A stretch of 64,000 bases of DNA from Heterohyrax brucei (GCA_028571685.1 CM053158.1:61162001-61226000), one strand, 5' to 3'; shown: positions 13,087 through 24,567, numbered from the stretch's first letter. The notes: generated from the sequence alone by a model not told the origin. Numbers and translations are program-made.

Positions 13087-13206
13087 GACACTATAGGACA
13101 CAGTAGAAATGCCCCACAGAGTTTCCAAGGAGAGAGCGTGGTGGATTTGAACTGCTGACCTTTTGGCTAGCAGCCACAGCCTTAACCACTACGTAACTAG
13201 TTTCCT
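13087..13206 (-). repeat. AfroSINE, short form, partial
   Basis: Antisense wording 'actataggacacagtagaa', 'ccccacagagtttccaagga', 'ggctagcagccacagcctta'. The 3' part beyond 13087 is missing. It lies in intron 13 in the same orientation as the gene. Confidence 0.85.
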
Positions 13207-13452
13207 GCTGTATTTCAGGCAAGACGTTTTCGGACAAAAAATGTAAATATGCTCTACATTCCAAGTAGTTCAATTACTTTGTGCTATTAGATTCTTACAT
13301 AATGATTTTAACTTGCTTCAAAATGTAACAAGTATTTGATACAGCAACTCTTCACAAAGATTCTAAAACTCATTTAAAATTCACTGTCAATACTTTTCAA
13401 GGAGGGGATCATGAGACTGAAAGGTTTGGTTACTATATATAATATGTACATA

Positions 13453-13512
13453 AGCCAAACCAAACCCATTGTCCTCCAGTGGACTCTGACTCTGGAAACC
13501 CTGCAGTAACTG
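13453..13512 (-). repeat. AfroSINE 3' end fragment
   Basis: 'aagccaaaccaaacccattg' and 'agtggactctgactctgg' match the tail half of an antisense AfroSINE; about 130 bases from exon 13. Confidence 0.55.
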
Positions 13513-13642
13513 TGAAATACTCTAAGTATCCATTAGAATAATTTATTTTAAAAATCAACTTAATAAACAATGTCTCAAATCTGCATAGCAACCATAAAGG
13601 CATTATCTTCACAGTTAGATAACACAAAAGCATAGTGCTTAC

Positions 13643-13711
13643 CAGAGGTGACGAGACAATCTTTGTCACAACTTTCTCTTGCTTTCTGTTGCTCTTCAGT
13701 GTGGATTTCAA
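13643..13711 (-). CDS. KMT2C: KMT2C exon 13
   Basis: A 69-bp exon on the minus strand: acceptor 'ttattctcggcag' before TTGAAATCC, donor CACCTCTG then gtaagc. It completes a split Val codon, then encodes EIHTEEQQKARESCDKDC and a few more residues, and ends with the first base of a Glu codon finished by exon 14 (G+AA). 'HTEEQQK' is the anchor to KMT2C. The acceptor appears to be three bases further in than the human one, so one residue (an Ala in my recollection of human) is absent; see findings. The exon sits in the poorly conserved linker after PHD4 and has no domain of its own. Confidence 0.92.
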
Positions 13712-14608
13712 CTGCCGAGAATAACATGTTATGCAATGTATAGCAAGCAGCAAAAATTTCTCTAACACTAGTCTTAATAGTAATTTGGGTAAAAGTTCAT
13801 TTAACTACCAAATACCAATTTCCAACATAAGCAAAAAATATATTATTACTATTTACTAGTAAGTAAGGTAAGAAAAAAAGCCAGGACTCTCATTGCGCAC
13901 TGTGATAGCAGTGATTACTATGGACACTTTACTTTCTCTGCTGTACATCCTCATGAACTATCTACTATCTGTCAGTGGCAGCTATTAAAGGTACATTTAA
14001 CAAACTACAAAAAAAAAACCTCAGGCTTCTTATGTGTCTATTTAATTTACATGACATAAAATTTCACATTCAATTCCACAGACTTTCATAAGAAACTAGA
14101 ATAGAACCTAGTTAAGTAGTTTTTACTGACCTAGTCTCTTGTTAATTCCAGATTGTTATGTACAATACTGCTATTATTGATAATGTAAAATGCTTAACTG
14201 AAATCTCATTTAAATAACCCTGAACAGACTCAATGAGATTACCAAACAGTAATGCCTCATTAAATCAATGTGAAACACCTCACATTCAGCAAGAGCTCTA
14301 GTCAGCAGTTAGAAGTCTAAGAGAAAAAAATAGTTTATTAATGAAAATCATTTTATCCCTAAGTACACAGTTAAGATTAAGTCCAGATTTCAGCAGACGT
14401 ATATGTAAGTGCTCTGTCTCCTACAATTCTCTCCCCTAAGACTATGAGATTTACTAAATGCTTCTTTCTAAACAATTAACTTAGTGATTATATCTTTGCT
14501 AACTTTTATTTAGAGAACTAAAGTTTCAGTAGATGCATATATACTCACTATATATAAACATTTTCTTCACAAAATTAAGAGTACAACCATTATCAGAAGC
14601 ATTCTTAC

Positions 14609-14722
14609 CATTTGGAACAATTCCAGGTATGAACTCCTGACCTTGGACATCTTTTCTAACTGCTTGCTCCAGAAATACTGCATGTTCTTCAGCGCCTTCA
14701 ACTTCCATTTCATTGTTATAAT
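14609..14722 (-). CDS. KMT2C: KMT2C exon 12
   Basis: A 114-bp exon on the minus strand: acceptor 'aaaatttttttgttaag'-like polypyrimidine tract before ATTATAAC, donor CCAAATG then gtaaga. It completes Asp, then reads YNNEMEVEGAEEHAVFLEQ and continues to 'QEFIPGIVPN'. The 'YNNEMEVEG' and 'PGIVP' anchors identify it as the KMT2C linker after the fourth PHD finger. It is strongly acidic in its first half with no zinc ligands. Split codons at both ends agree with exons 11 and 13. Confidence 0.94.
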
Positions 14723-14982
14723 CTTAACAAAAAAATAATACATATGTTCTCTACACCACAATGAGTTTTTCTGTAGATGTTAACTAAGTTAATGATTTTA
14801 CTAACACAATGCTGTTAAGCGTAACTTTAGATTTTTCTGATATAATCAAACATTTAAAAAAAATTTTAAATTTTAAAAAACTACAGAAGTGTAATTTGTA
14901 AAAAGATTAACTGTCATTTCATTCTTTAAAAGAGGAGATTCTACAACTGTACACTTATACTGAAATGAAACCCTTCCTGTCA

Positions 14983-15122
14983 TTTCAATTCTGACCCAAA
15001 GTGACCCTAGAAGAATACAGTAGAAGTGCTCTGCAGGGTTTCCAGGGAGCAGTGGTAGATATGAACTCCCAACCTGCTGGTTAGCAGTCGTATCACTTAA
15101 GCACGGTGCTACCAGGGCTCCT
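14983..15122 (-). repeat. AfroSINE, short form
   Basis: 'tcaattctgacccaaagtga', 'tctgcagggtttccagggag', 'gctggttagcagtcg', ending 'gctaccagggctcct'. Gene-sense orientation in intron 11. Confidence 0.9.
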
Positions 15123-15179
15123 GTATACTGACAGCATCCTGTAAATGACATGTTCCAGTAATTAAGTAAGACACTTCTA

Positions 15180-17345
15180 CTCAAACCTCTTGCAGATGAT
15201 AAAATAGTACTTCTTTAAAAATTGCCTAACAGTGATGAAAATGAAAACTAAAACTACTAAAAAAGAATTACAACAGGGAACCCGAGAGGTTAACCTGTAA
15301 ATGACTACAATGTCATAACAGTCAAAGAGGGAATAAACAGTGTAGGAACAGAATTTTCTAATGGAGTGGAAGTCAAAGTGATCCCAAGTACCAACACACT
15401 GGAAGATAAGGGTAAATTTCAAGGAAACAATAAAGAAAATTAACAAGCCTACTTATCAAAATAAAAAAAAAAAGCAAAGCTTCAATAACAACAAAATATA
15501 CAAAAATAAATGAAAAAGAAATCGACAAGCCAAAGGAATTTAGTAAGAGAGTAAAAAGAAAAAAGAAAATGTCAGCACTATGCAAAATGATATCAGTAAA
15601 TGTATACCTATAAATAATTATACTGAATATAAATGCCCTAAATGCACCCATAAAAAGAAGTATATAGTAACAGAATAGATTAAAGAATAGGATTCATCAA
15701 TATGCTGTTTACAAGAGAGACATCTTAGAAACAAAGATGTAAATTTATTAAAAATCAAAGGATGGAAAAAATACATCCAGCAAATAGCAAATACATCAAC
15801 CAAAAAAGAGGAGAAGCAACACTCATTTCAGAGAAAATAAACTTTAAAACAAAATCCATCATAAAAGATAAAGAAGGGCACTATATATTTCTTTTGTATA
15901 AGCCTCATATTACCGGCAGGAATCACAAAAACAGGAAATAACACTGGAGAGGCTGCAGGGAGATCAGAACTTGTACGCACTCCTGGTGGGAATGCAAAAT
16001 GATACAGCCATTTTGGAAAACAACATAGTTCCTTAGAAACCTAGAAATGGAAATACCATATGATCTAGCAATCCCACTTCCAGGAAATGTATCCTAGAGA
16101 AATAAGAATCATCACACAAACACAGACACATGCATATCCATGTTCACTGCAGCACTGTTCACAACAGCAGAAAGTTGGAAACAACACACAGAAACCCTAT
16201 GGAGCAGTTCTACTCTGTTCTCTAAGGTCCCTATGGGTGAAAGGAATGGATAAGGAAACTGTGGTACATACACACAGTGGAGCACTACACAAGAATAAGG
16301 AAGAGCAATGAAATCTGTAAAGCATCCCTTAACACGGAGGAAATTGGGGGGCATTATGTTGCGTGAAATAGTTAAATCACAAAAGGACAAATATTATGTA
16401 AGACCACTACTATAAAAACTCATGGGAAGGTTCACGCATAAAAACAATCTTTCATGGCTACCAGGGAGGGAAAGAGTAGGGCTAGAAAAACACTAAATAT
16501 ATAATAGATAAGCGGTAACTTTGGTGAAGGGTAAGACAGCACACAATAGTGGGGCCAGCACAGTTTGCCCAAGGCAAGGTCATGAAAGCTCCACAGACAC
16601 ATCCGCACTCTCTGACGGACAGAATTACTGGGCTGAGGGCTGTGGGAACCAGTTTCAGAGAACAACTAGCTCAAACGGCATAAAATGGTTTATCAAGAAA
16701 TGTTCTTCATTCTACTTCGGTGAGCAGCATATATGGTCTTTTGAAACCTGTGAATGGTCATCTAGGATACTCCACTGGTCTCACTCCTTTGAGAGTGAGG
16801 AAGAATGAAGAAAACTGGATACAAGAGAAAGATCAGTCCAAATGACTAATGGACCACATGAACAGTGGCCTCCATAAGACTGACATCAGTACAACTAGAT
16901 GGTGCCCAGTTACCACCACTGACTGCTCTAACAGAGATCATGAGAGAGAGTCCTAGAAAGATCTAGAGGAAAACACAGAACAAAATTAGAACTCAAAAAG
17001 AAAAACCAGACTTGCAGGCCTGACAGAGACTGATGAAATCCTAAGAGTATGTTCCCTGAATATCCTTTCAGCTCAGTCATGAAGTCACTCCTCGGATTCA
17101 CCCTTTAGCCAAAGACTAGACAGGTCCATAAAACAAAAAAGGACATGTCAGGTCAGGTGCAAGGACTGGAGGGCAAAGGGGGACAGAAAAGCTGGTAACA
17201 GGGAGCCCAAGGTTGAGAAGGGTGAGTGTTGATCTGTTGCAGGGTTGTTAACCAATGTCATAACACAATACGGGTACTAACTGTTTAATGAGAAAATGAT
17301 GTGTTCTGTAAACCTTCATGTAAGGCACAATTTTAAAAAATGTTA
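15180..17345 (+). mobile_element. L1 LINE, internally deleted, with 3' UTR
   Basis: 15400-15890 reads as the start of L1 ORF2 (endonuclease region: 'caatatgctgtttacaagag', 'atcaaaggatggaaaaaat', 'gataaagaagggcactatat'). At about 15900 it jumps to L1 3'-end text ('ggagaggctgcagggag', 'gtgggaatgcaaaatgatac', 'caatcccacttccagg'), so most of ORF2 including the RT domain is gone. A 3' UTR with 'agatggtgcccagttacc', 'tcagccaaagattagac'-type wording and 'ctgtttaatgagaaa' runs to 17345. Two other copies of this 3' UTR are at 23515-23915 and 57680-57990. The open frame at 16521-16808 lies in this UTR and is not a gene. Antisense to KMT2C. Confidence 0.8.
16186..16240 (+). repeat. AfroSINE fragment inside L1
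   Basis: 'acagaaaccctatggagcag' then 'ttctactctgttctctaagg' is the AfroSINE body; short, flanked by L1 3'-end sequence on both sides. Confidence 0.65.
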
Positions 17346-17736
17346 ATTAAAAAATAACTAAACTGGTAATCTGGTCTTATCCTTCAAGAAGGCTGTAGTT
17401 AATAACCAACAGGGTACTACTATAAATATCCCAAATCTGAACAAAATGTTGGGCTCAAGAAGCAAGAACTGACATTTAAGAAGGAAGGTATGAATCTACA
17501 ATTTTTTAGAGCAAGATACCCTGTATTATGAAGAGCAGACAAATCCAACCACAATTCACATTCAAGGAGAACTCTCCTATCAAATCAGGGGAGAGGTTAG
17601 TCAACAGGTTTAGAGATGACCAAGATAACATGTATATTTAAAGGTAGAAAAATTGAGAGTAAGATTGGACCTGATACACACATAGTGGTGACTGTTAAGG
17701 ACAGCTTCCTTAAAAAAGCAAAAATCTCAGGTTTAC

Positions 17737-17888
17737 CTGTACTGAGTTCAGCCAACTCCATTTCATCACCTGGCTGTACTGAATCCATTTCGGCTGTTAA
17801 GTGTTTACAATACATGCAGATATACTCTTCTTTCAGCTGAGAATCTAGTTCATGATCTGTTGGTTTGTCACATTCTAAGTGAACCCAC
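17737..17888 (-). CDS. KMT2C: KMT2C exon 11 (end of PHD4/RING-like finger)
   Basis: A 152-bp exon on the minus strand: acceptor 'tatttatcatgatag' before GTGGGTTC, donor AGTACAG then gtaaac. It completes the Arg of 'KR', then reads WVHLECDKPTDHELDSQLKE and 'YICMYCKHLTAEMDSV', ending 'MELAELST'. The W-x-H-x-x-C motif supplies His and Cys ligands, and 'ICMYC' supplies the last pair, completing the fourth finger begun in exon 10. The acidic tail starts the linker. Both split codons agree with the neighbouring exons. Confidence 0.97.
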
Positions 17889-18320
17889 CTATCATGATAA
17901 ATATATTTAAATAAAAATATTTAAAGTCAATTTAAAATCTAAGGGGAGGGGAGGACAGTTGCTGAAATATGGGAGGGCTAACAGATGAAGTTTTGGGGTT
18001 GGTAAACAGTAGAGTTTCTAAAAAAGGACTTGGACACTTTTAGATAAGGGGTTAGACATTTGTACTGCTATATTTTTAAAGTATCTCCTCTTTAATTTGT
18101 CCTCTTCATGCTTGTCTCTATTCTTTTAGCTACTGAATCATCTTCTTTATGCCTTTCACACCTATAAAAATACAACTTAATTTTATCTGTATCAGCAGTC
18201 AGTATGAAAGGGCTTACTGGAGTAGAAAAAGCTTGGAGCTCACAGGTATATGGTAGGGGAAGTGATCACATAGATAAAACCATTTATAAACTGATTTAAT
18301 GGAATAACTGTATCTCTTAC
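17889..18320 (-). other. Intron 10, 432 bp
   Basis: Shortest intron in the window, with canonical ends. It has no repeat that I recognise. A run of pyrimidines lies around 18060-18170 on the plus strand. Confidence 0.8.
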
Positions 18321-18490
18321 CTTTTACACACACTACAATGAAGCATGTCTTCTTGCAATTCTGGATGATAGCATTTCCCACAAAAAGGACATAAATTATC
18401 CTGTTGTTGGTAACAACTGTCACACACTAGGCAATTGTGGTGCCACTGAGAACTAGATCGTGTGCCACACTCTATGCATATTCTGCAATT
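18321..18490 (-). CDS. KMT2C: KMT2C exon 10 (PHD3 end, PHD4/RING-like start)
   Basis: A 170-bp exon on the minus strand: acceptor 'tttttttcctggtgtttag' before AATTGCAG, donor GTAAAAG then gtaaga. It encodes 56 codons plus two bases, beginning NCRICIECGTRSSSQWHHNC, then 'CDSCYQQQDNLCPFCGKCYH' and 'MLHCSVCK'. The opening Cys pair closes PHD3. The remaining CxxC and CxxH ligands form the fourth, RING-like finger, completed in exon 11. All zinc-binding Cys and His positions I can align are intact. The sequence is almost identical to the human protein as I remember it. Confidence 0.98.
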
Positions 18491-19270
18491 CTAAACACCA
18501 GGAAAAAAATAAAAACAAAAAGGTTTGTTATGGATAAAATAGTTTATCACTGCAATTCTCATGGAAATATTTTTAAAACCAATGAGACATTCACAGATTA
18601 CATATTATCCTGTAATTTTTACTACACTAATTCAGGGTGTATGTTTTTGAAAAAGCAGTTTTGTTTTGAAATGTCTTATGTGACTTTCACACAATTTGCA
18701 CTAAAAGCTTCAGAAAAACATAAATATATATGGGGACATCCAGGAACACGTAAACAGGAAGGGGAGAAAACCAAGAACAGAGCAACCCAAACTTCAAAAA
18801 TAAAGTATATTCAGGAATTAGGAAGTAGCCCTTGTAAAGTACGTCTACTTAACTCACTACTGTAGAAAGTGAAATGGGGTTGCTACAGTCTATCACCTTC
18901 AAAGCTAAAAACTAAAACCTGCACTAAAGAAACAGTATTACCAACTTCAAATGACTTGGAATTTGATACTGGGAAAAAGAATCACTCCACACCCAAATCC
19001 AGTGATAGATAACCCTCTATATTCAGAACGATGAGTGGAACTATCTAACCAGAGTGCAACTGTCTATGAAGTACAAGTCCTGGCAGAAGGCAGCCAAACA
19101 CTTTTGGTACCTGCGTGCTAACTAGCCTTAATGCCTTGGGCACAAAGCTGATAACTGCGGGGCTCTCATTATTCACCATGATGTCCCAATCAAAAACACC
19201 AATAAAAGTAATTTCACCTTTCTGACTTTTCAGGTTGCTCACCCAAAAAAGAGAAATGTGCATGAACACC
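18491..19270. other. Intron 9 DNA near exon 10, nothing recognised
   Basis: AT-rich sequence up to the start of the L1 fragment. The 142-residue open frame at 18437-18865 overlaps exon 10 on the opposite strand and shows no domain. Confidence 0.5.
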
Positions 19271-20580
19271 ATGATTTGGTAAAGTCTTAACAGGTTTAAA
19301 ACTGATCCACTCACAATGACATGAAAATTCTAAAGAAAATATTAGCCGAGACTGTAACAGCAAATTAATGAAATAAACCATGACCACATAGGTTTTATGC
19401 CAGAAATGCATGGATGGTTAAATATTAGAAAATCTACTAACAAAAGCTACCATATTTCTAGATTTGAAGAGAAAAAAATACCTTATTTTTACACAAATAA
19501 GGCTTTTTTTCTTTTCTCCGACCATGCAAACCCCTACGCAGTGTGTGCTGTATGTGTGGGTACATTATTTACAAGAAATACAGTGACTGTTTCAACAAGA
19601 GCTAAAAAGCCTTTAAAAAAAACCAAACCATATTTTTAGTAAAAAGTGTTGAAAAAACAGAAATTGATGAGTATTTCTGATGTAGTAAAATATATAAATA
19701 TTTATCCTAAAACCAGAATCTTATTTATTGAATTTAGTGGAGGAATCCTAGAGGTATAATCACTAAGGTCAGGAACAAATCAAGGATGCCTACTATCTCT
19801 GCTACTATTTAAAATGATTCTGGAGTCAATGTACACAGAACAGAGAAAATAATCAGAGGCAGAAAAACAAGAAAACAAGAAATAAAACTCCAGGTAGTAA
19901 GTGGAAAACCCTAGAAATGTAATCATAAAATTAACACAGTAAAAGAATTTAGCAAAGTAGCAGGACATAAAATTATCATGTAAGAATCAATAAAATTCAT
20001 ATACACAAATACTAAGTAGCTACAATATACAATGGATAAGAAAACTTTACTTACAAGAACAGTACTACAGATAAAATAAAAATAAACAAATATTCAAAAT
20101 CTATAAAAAGAAATTACAGAACATTGCTGAAAGACACAAAACTAGACTTAAACAAACGGAAAGACATTCGTTGTTCTTGGTTAGGATGTCTTACCATCAA
20201 AACATCAATTCTAACTTCAAAGTCAAGCTAATCTCATTGAAAACTCCAATGAGGTTTTTCAGAGCAAGAAAAATTAATCCTAAAGTTTACATGGAAAAAT
20301 ATGCACAAGAAAAACTACAAAAATTTGAAAAGAAAAAGCTCTCAGGGGAGACCAACACTATCAGATACTATAAAACCTTTGTAATTTTAACAGTCTGATA
20401 TTGGCATATGAATAGGAAAGACCAAACAACAGAAGACAAACACCAGGTATCAGCTAATAAAAATAATAACTTTAGCATATGATAAAGGAGAAATGTCAAA
20501 TTACTGAAGCTGCACAGTGGAATAGGTTTTGGACAGCTGAACAGCCAACTGGAAAAAGATACCTGCCACCACACATGAGG
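19270..20580 (+). mobile_element. L1 ORF2 fragment (RT region)
   Basis: 'aaagaaaatattagccgaga', 'ggttttatgccagaaatgca', 'ggatggttaaatattagaaa' and 'caaatcaaggatgcctact' follow the L1 reverse-transcriptase region in order on the plus strand. Many stops and shifts; no intact frame. Antisense to the host gene. Ends are approximate. Confidence 0.75.
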
Positions 20581-21031
20581 ATCATCTGCTACCTTCAGTG
20601 TAAGAAAGGGAAAATAATGTTAAAAAATATGTAACTGTTTATCAGAAAAATATAGGCATGACAAACCAGAAAATAATGAAATAAGTTTCCTACAAGAGGT
20701 GAAAGAAAATGGTACAACTGATACAGCCGGGAGTGATACTTCCACGAGCAGAATTTATGGTACAGCTTTGATTTGTAAAAGCATATTAATATCCTGTATA
20801 TTTTCTAAAAATTAAATCAGTAAGAGAAAGGATAAGCAACCTAATGATGAGAGCAATTGAAGCAGGTTCATTTGTTTGACTCAGCAAGTTAAGTAAATGT
20901 GTTTAAGGCTGGAACATGTTTTTTGCTATAGAATGGATATACAAGAATGAAAGCAGCGAACTCAATATGGAGGGATTTAAAGTATTCTTGATGACATGAT
21001 TTTTAAATTACATATATGCATATATACATGA
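20581..21031. other. Intron 9 stretch, nothing recognised
   Basis: AT-rich, possibly the tail of the preceding L1, but I cannot place it. Confidence 0.35.
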
Positions 21032-21228
21032 GGAACCCTAACGGAAAAGTGGTGAAGCACTTGGTTGCTAACCAAATGGTTGAGGTTACAACCCACCAGC
21101 TACTCCAAGGATGAAAGAGATGAAAGTTTGCTTTGGTAAAGATTTACAGCCTTGGAAACCTTATGAGCAGCTCTACTTTGTCCTACAGAGTTGCTGTGAA
21201 TTGGAATCAACCTGACTTCAATGGGTCT
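21032..21228 (+). repeat. AfroSINE, long form
   Basis: Head 'ggaaccctaacggaaaagtg', then the central block absent from short copies ('gtttgctttggtaaagattt' through 'acagccttggaaacc'), and the end 'ttggaatcaacctgacttca'. Followed by a T-rich run and an RTE 3' end in the same orientation. Confidence 0.9.
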
Positions 21229-21254
21229 GTATATATGCATACCTTTTTTTTTTT

Positions 21255-21757
21255 TTTTTTTAAGTGTTGAAAAAGCACTCAGTTTGAGGATTAAGGCATA
21301 CCTGACCCAAGCCATGGTATTTTCAATTGTTTCATATGCATGTGAAAGCTGGACAATGAATAAGAACAGCAAAGAAACTTCGACTTTGAAATTTGAAATA
21401 TGATGTTGGCAAAGAACACTGAATATGCATGAACTGGGAGAAAAATGAACAAAAATGTCTCAGAATGAATACAGGCAGAAGTAACAATAGTGAGACTTTG
21501 TCTTATGACCTTTGGATACACATCAGAAGACACCAGTCCTGAAGAATATCATGCACGGTAAGGTAGAGGGTCAGCAAAAAAGAGAAAAACTGTCAACAAG
21601 ATGGACTGACAGTGGCTGCCAACAGTGGCCTCAAACATACCAACAACTTGGAGGATGGAGCACGGAAGGGGAGGGTTTTGTACTGTCACACACACTGCTG
21701 CTATAAGTAGGAATAAACTCAATGGCACCGAATACTAACAATACCATGGGTGCATTT
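21255..21757 (+). mobile_element. RTE-type LINE, 3' end fragment
   Basis: Begins near 'aagtgttgaaaaagcactca' and follows the same path as the RTE copy at 55.73-56.23 kb: 'tgacccaagccatggtattt', 'catgtgaaagctggacaatg', 'gatggactgacagtgg', ending at 'aatactaacaat'. A decayed C-terminal part of the RT protein, 5'-truncated. Confidence 0.8.
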
Positions 21758-22032
21758 GTATGTATATGTGTGTATATACATGCATGAATTTGCTCGTCCA
21801 GTGTGCTGAAAAGACAGAGCAGCACACATTCCCCAGCAGCAATGACCACACTTAGCGCCCATTCTCTTACTAAAGGAGCCTGGACTACTTATTGAAAAGG
21901 TACCACTCACAGGGCTAGACAGGGGAGGTAAAAGATGAACCTGAAGTATCCTGTTATGCTGAAAGCAATGAAGAGCTCGAAGAGAAAAAAAATGGTAAGA
22001 AGGGAATGTCAGACAGTTTGAAGGGACTGTAG

Positions 22033-22235
22033 TTATTATGTGCCATCAAGTCCAATCCACCTCATAGCAACCCCATATGATAAGAGTGTAACTGCCCCAC
22101 AGGGTTTTCTTGGCTGTAATCTTTACAGAAGGAGATCACTAAGTCTTTCCTCCCTGGAGCCAATGGGTTGATTTGAACTGCCAACCTTTTCTACTAGCAG
22201 CTGAGTGCATAATAGTTGTACCACCAGGGCTCCTT
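22033..22235 (-). repeat. AfroSINE, long form
   Basis: 'gtgccatcaagtccaatcca', the central block 'ttttcttggctgtaatcttt' ... 'cctttcctccctggagcc'-type text, then 'gttgatttgaactgccaacc' and the head 'gtaccaccagggctcct'. Gene-sense orientation. Confidence 0.92.
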
Positions 22236-22477
22236 TGAAGAGGCTAACACTGACAAAATATGGGACAATTTGAACACAATGACAGGTACTGTAATAAGTC
22301 ACTAAAATAAGAATTCATGAGCCAAACAAAAATAATAATTCTCACATGTGGAAGGGGACTCCTCCTTACAATAGAATTTTCCTAAGACATGTATCAACTA
22401 AATGGAATACCTGACCCCAGGCTACATCCTGGAACTTGTATGGGAAGAGGTGGGGGGGGACTACTGAATGAAAATCA

Positions 22478-22515
22478 GATCCGACTCGACAGCACTTGGC
22501 TGGCTGGCTGGACAA
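22478..22515 (+). repeat. AfroSINE 3' end fragment
   Basis: 'cagatccgactcgacagcac' then 'ttggctggctggctgg' matches the last bases of a plus-strand AfroSINE; the rest is absent or unrecognisable. Confidence 0.5.
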
Positions 22516-22619
22516 ATTTACAGTATGACTGGCAAAGTAGATGAAAGTACTGCACTGATGTAAATTTATGAAGCAGATGATACTGTGATTATGTAAGAAT
22601 ATTTCCATTATTAGGAAAT

Positions 22620-22682
22620 AAAACCAAATCCATCGCCCACCATCAAATCAATTCTGACAGCAACCCTATATGACACTGTAAT
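22620..22682 (-). repeat. AfroSINE 3' end fragment
   Basis: 'aaaccaaatccatcgcccac' then 'catcaaatcaattctgacag' and 'caaccctatatgacactgt': the tail half of a gene-sense AfroSINE. Confidence 0.75.
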
Positions 22683-22974
22683 ATTTTGGTATAAAGTGGA
22701 GGCAGAATATATGTAACTTACCCTCAAATAGTTCAAGGTTGGAAAAAAATAAAGAGTAGACTGACACCTACTTGATGGCATATCTATTTGGTCCTACATC
22801 TCTAGCTTCCGTTATAGTCATTTACAGAGAATAGGCCCTCAAATATTAGCTAAATGACTGAACACATTATCATCAAAGACTACAGAGATTTACAGAAGAA
22901 CAGGAGAAAAGAAAAAGATAATTTTTCTAAGTACTCAGAAAATGAGCTTCCTATGGAAAAATTCCGTGATTATT

Positions 22975-23215
22975 TGGGTACTTAACCTTGTGTCAGGCAT
23001 TATCCTAAGGTATTTCACATATGCCTCATCTCATTAAATCCAGTATTCCAGTGAAATAACGTACTATCAACACTGTAAGAGTACAATGATGGGAAACTGG
23101 CTCAGGGACAAATAACTTGCCAAAGAGCATATACCAATTCAATAATTGGAGAGGCTGAAATTTTACTCCAGAGCCCAAGCTTTAAACTGTACACTATACT
23201 ACCTCCATAAAAGAC
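22975..23215 (-). repeat. MIR-like SINE, old
   Basis: 'cctcatctcattaaatccag', 'gatgggaaactggctcaggg', 'aacttgccaaagagcatata', 'ccagagcccaagctttaaac' follow the antisense order of a MIR consensus. Heavily diverged. Confidence 0.5.
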
Positions 23216-23514
23216 AAAAAATAAATAAATAAACTATACAATAGTAATATCAGCAATATTATGAATAATGTAACTCTGATAGAGAATAGGAGACTACCAT
23301 AGACAGCAAATTCAAGGAGAGGAGACCAAAGAGAAAGCACAGAACCTCAAGAAATTGCTCATGCAAATCTGAGGCGATTTTCTAGGATACTGAAAAACAT
23401 AGCCCAAAACTCAATACCAGCAGTTCAAAATCACCTAGTTTTTACTAAAGATTATAGAAAAATTGTACAGAAGATAAATATTGGGGGTTGAGTATATAAA
23501 GGGGGTACAGCACA

Positions 23515-23915
23515 GTCCCTGGATACCCTTTTAAAAACTCAGCTCTGAAGTCACTCCTGAAGTTCACCTTTCAGCCAAAGATTAGACTGTTCTAAGTGCT
23601 CCTTGACAACGCTATAAAGCAGTTCTGCTCTGTCCTACAGGGTTACTATGAGTCAAAACTGACTACACGGCAGTGAGTTTTCCGGTATAAAACAGTAACA
23701 CACATAGTTTAACCATGTATATGACACAAATGGGCACACCTACCCAAAAACAAAGATGAGAAGGCAGAAGGGACAGGAAAGTTGGACAAATGGAAATAAG
23801 GAAACAGAGGTTGAAAAGGTAGTGTTCACACTCAGCAGGGTTGGCAATGAGTATGACACAACAGTATGTGTACTAGCTGTTTAATGAGAAACTAACGTAC
23901 TCTGTAAATTCTCAC
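23515..23915 (+). mobile_element. L1 3' UTR fragment, split by AfroSINE
   Basis: 'ctggatacccttttaaaaac', 'gaagtcactcctgaagttca', 'ttcagccaaagattagac', then after the SINE 'caaatgggcacacctaccca' and 'tagctgtttaatgagaaact'. Same 3' UTR as at 16.85-17.34 kb. Confidence 0.75.
23595..23690 (+). repeat. AfroSINE, 5'-truncated, inside L1 3' UTR
   Basis: 'aagtgctccttgacaacgct', 'tgctctgtcctacagggtta', 'ctatgagtcaaaactgac', ending 'cggcagtgagttttcc'. The head is missing. Confidence 0.8.
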
Positions 23916-23917
23916 CT

Positions 23918-24072
23918 AAACCCATCACCTGTTGCCATCGAGATGATTCCGAACTGTAACAATCCTATAGGACAGAGTAGGTCTGCCTCACTGCATTCTA
24001 AGGAGCAGCTGATGGATTCAAACTGATAACCTTTCAGTTAGCAGCCAAATGCTTAGCCATTCACCTGGGCCC
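23918..24072 (-). repeat. AfroSINE, short form
   Basis: 'aaacccatcacctgttgcca', 'aatcctataggacagagtag', 'ttcagttagcagccaaatgc', ending 'ccattcacctgggccc'. Directly abuts the L1 3' UTR. Confidence 0.88.
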
Positions 24073-24566
24073 ATAAATATACAGACAAGTAAGGCGGGGA
24101 GACCTCTCTAGTCCTTTAAAGGGACTTAACTGGAGAAGGGCAGTGCTGAACATGTTCAAGAGAAAATTAACTAACACAGAACCATTATGAGATATATCCT
24201 GGACACAAATTCAAAGAATTATGAAAAATAAGATCTCAAAGCTTAAAAGCAGAAAAAAGGACTGTGATCAAATAAATTTGAAAAAAAGTAAGACTTTTTT
24301 CTGTGATACCATGAACTCAGAAAACTCTAATGAATACAATGAAAAAGTGGTAACTAAAAACATTATACCCAAACTAAGTTCTTGTGGTCGTCTGAATGCC
24401 ACAGTTTTCTTTCAGATATGTAGGATCTCTGAAAATTTACAGTCAATTTTGTAGGATCATAACCAAGGCTGCAAAAGACTGTCGGTGACGTAAGCTTGGA
24501 ATATGCTGAGGATACGTATTTTGTGCAAAGAAAAGTGCCACGGTTTATAGCCCGAGTTAATTTAAT
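24073..24566. other. Intron 9 stretch, nothing recognised
   Basis: AT-rich; the short frame at 24221-24454 is lysine/asparagine-rich chance coding. Confidence 0.4.
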
Positions 24567-24567
24567 G

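Noticed and set aside
16521-16808. 95-residue plus-strand frame
   Set aside because: It lies wholly in an L1 3' UTR that recurs elsewhere in the window without this frame.
18437-18865. 142-residue plus-strand frame
   Set aside because: It overlaps KMT2C exon 10 in antisense and continues into intron; a shadow of the conserved exon and chance.
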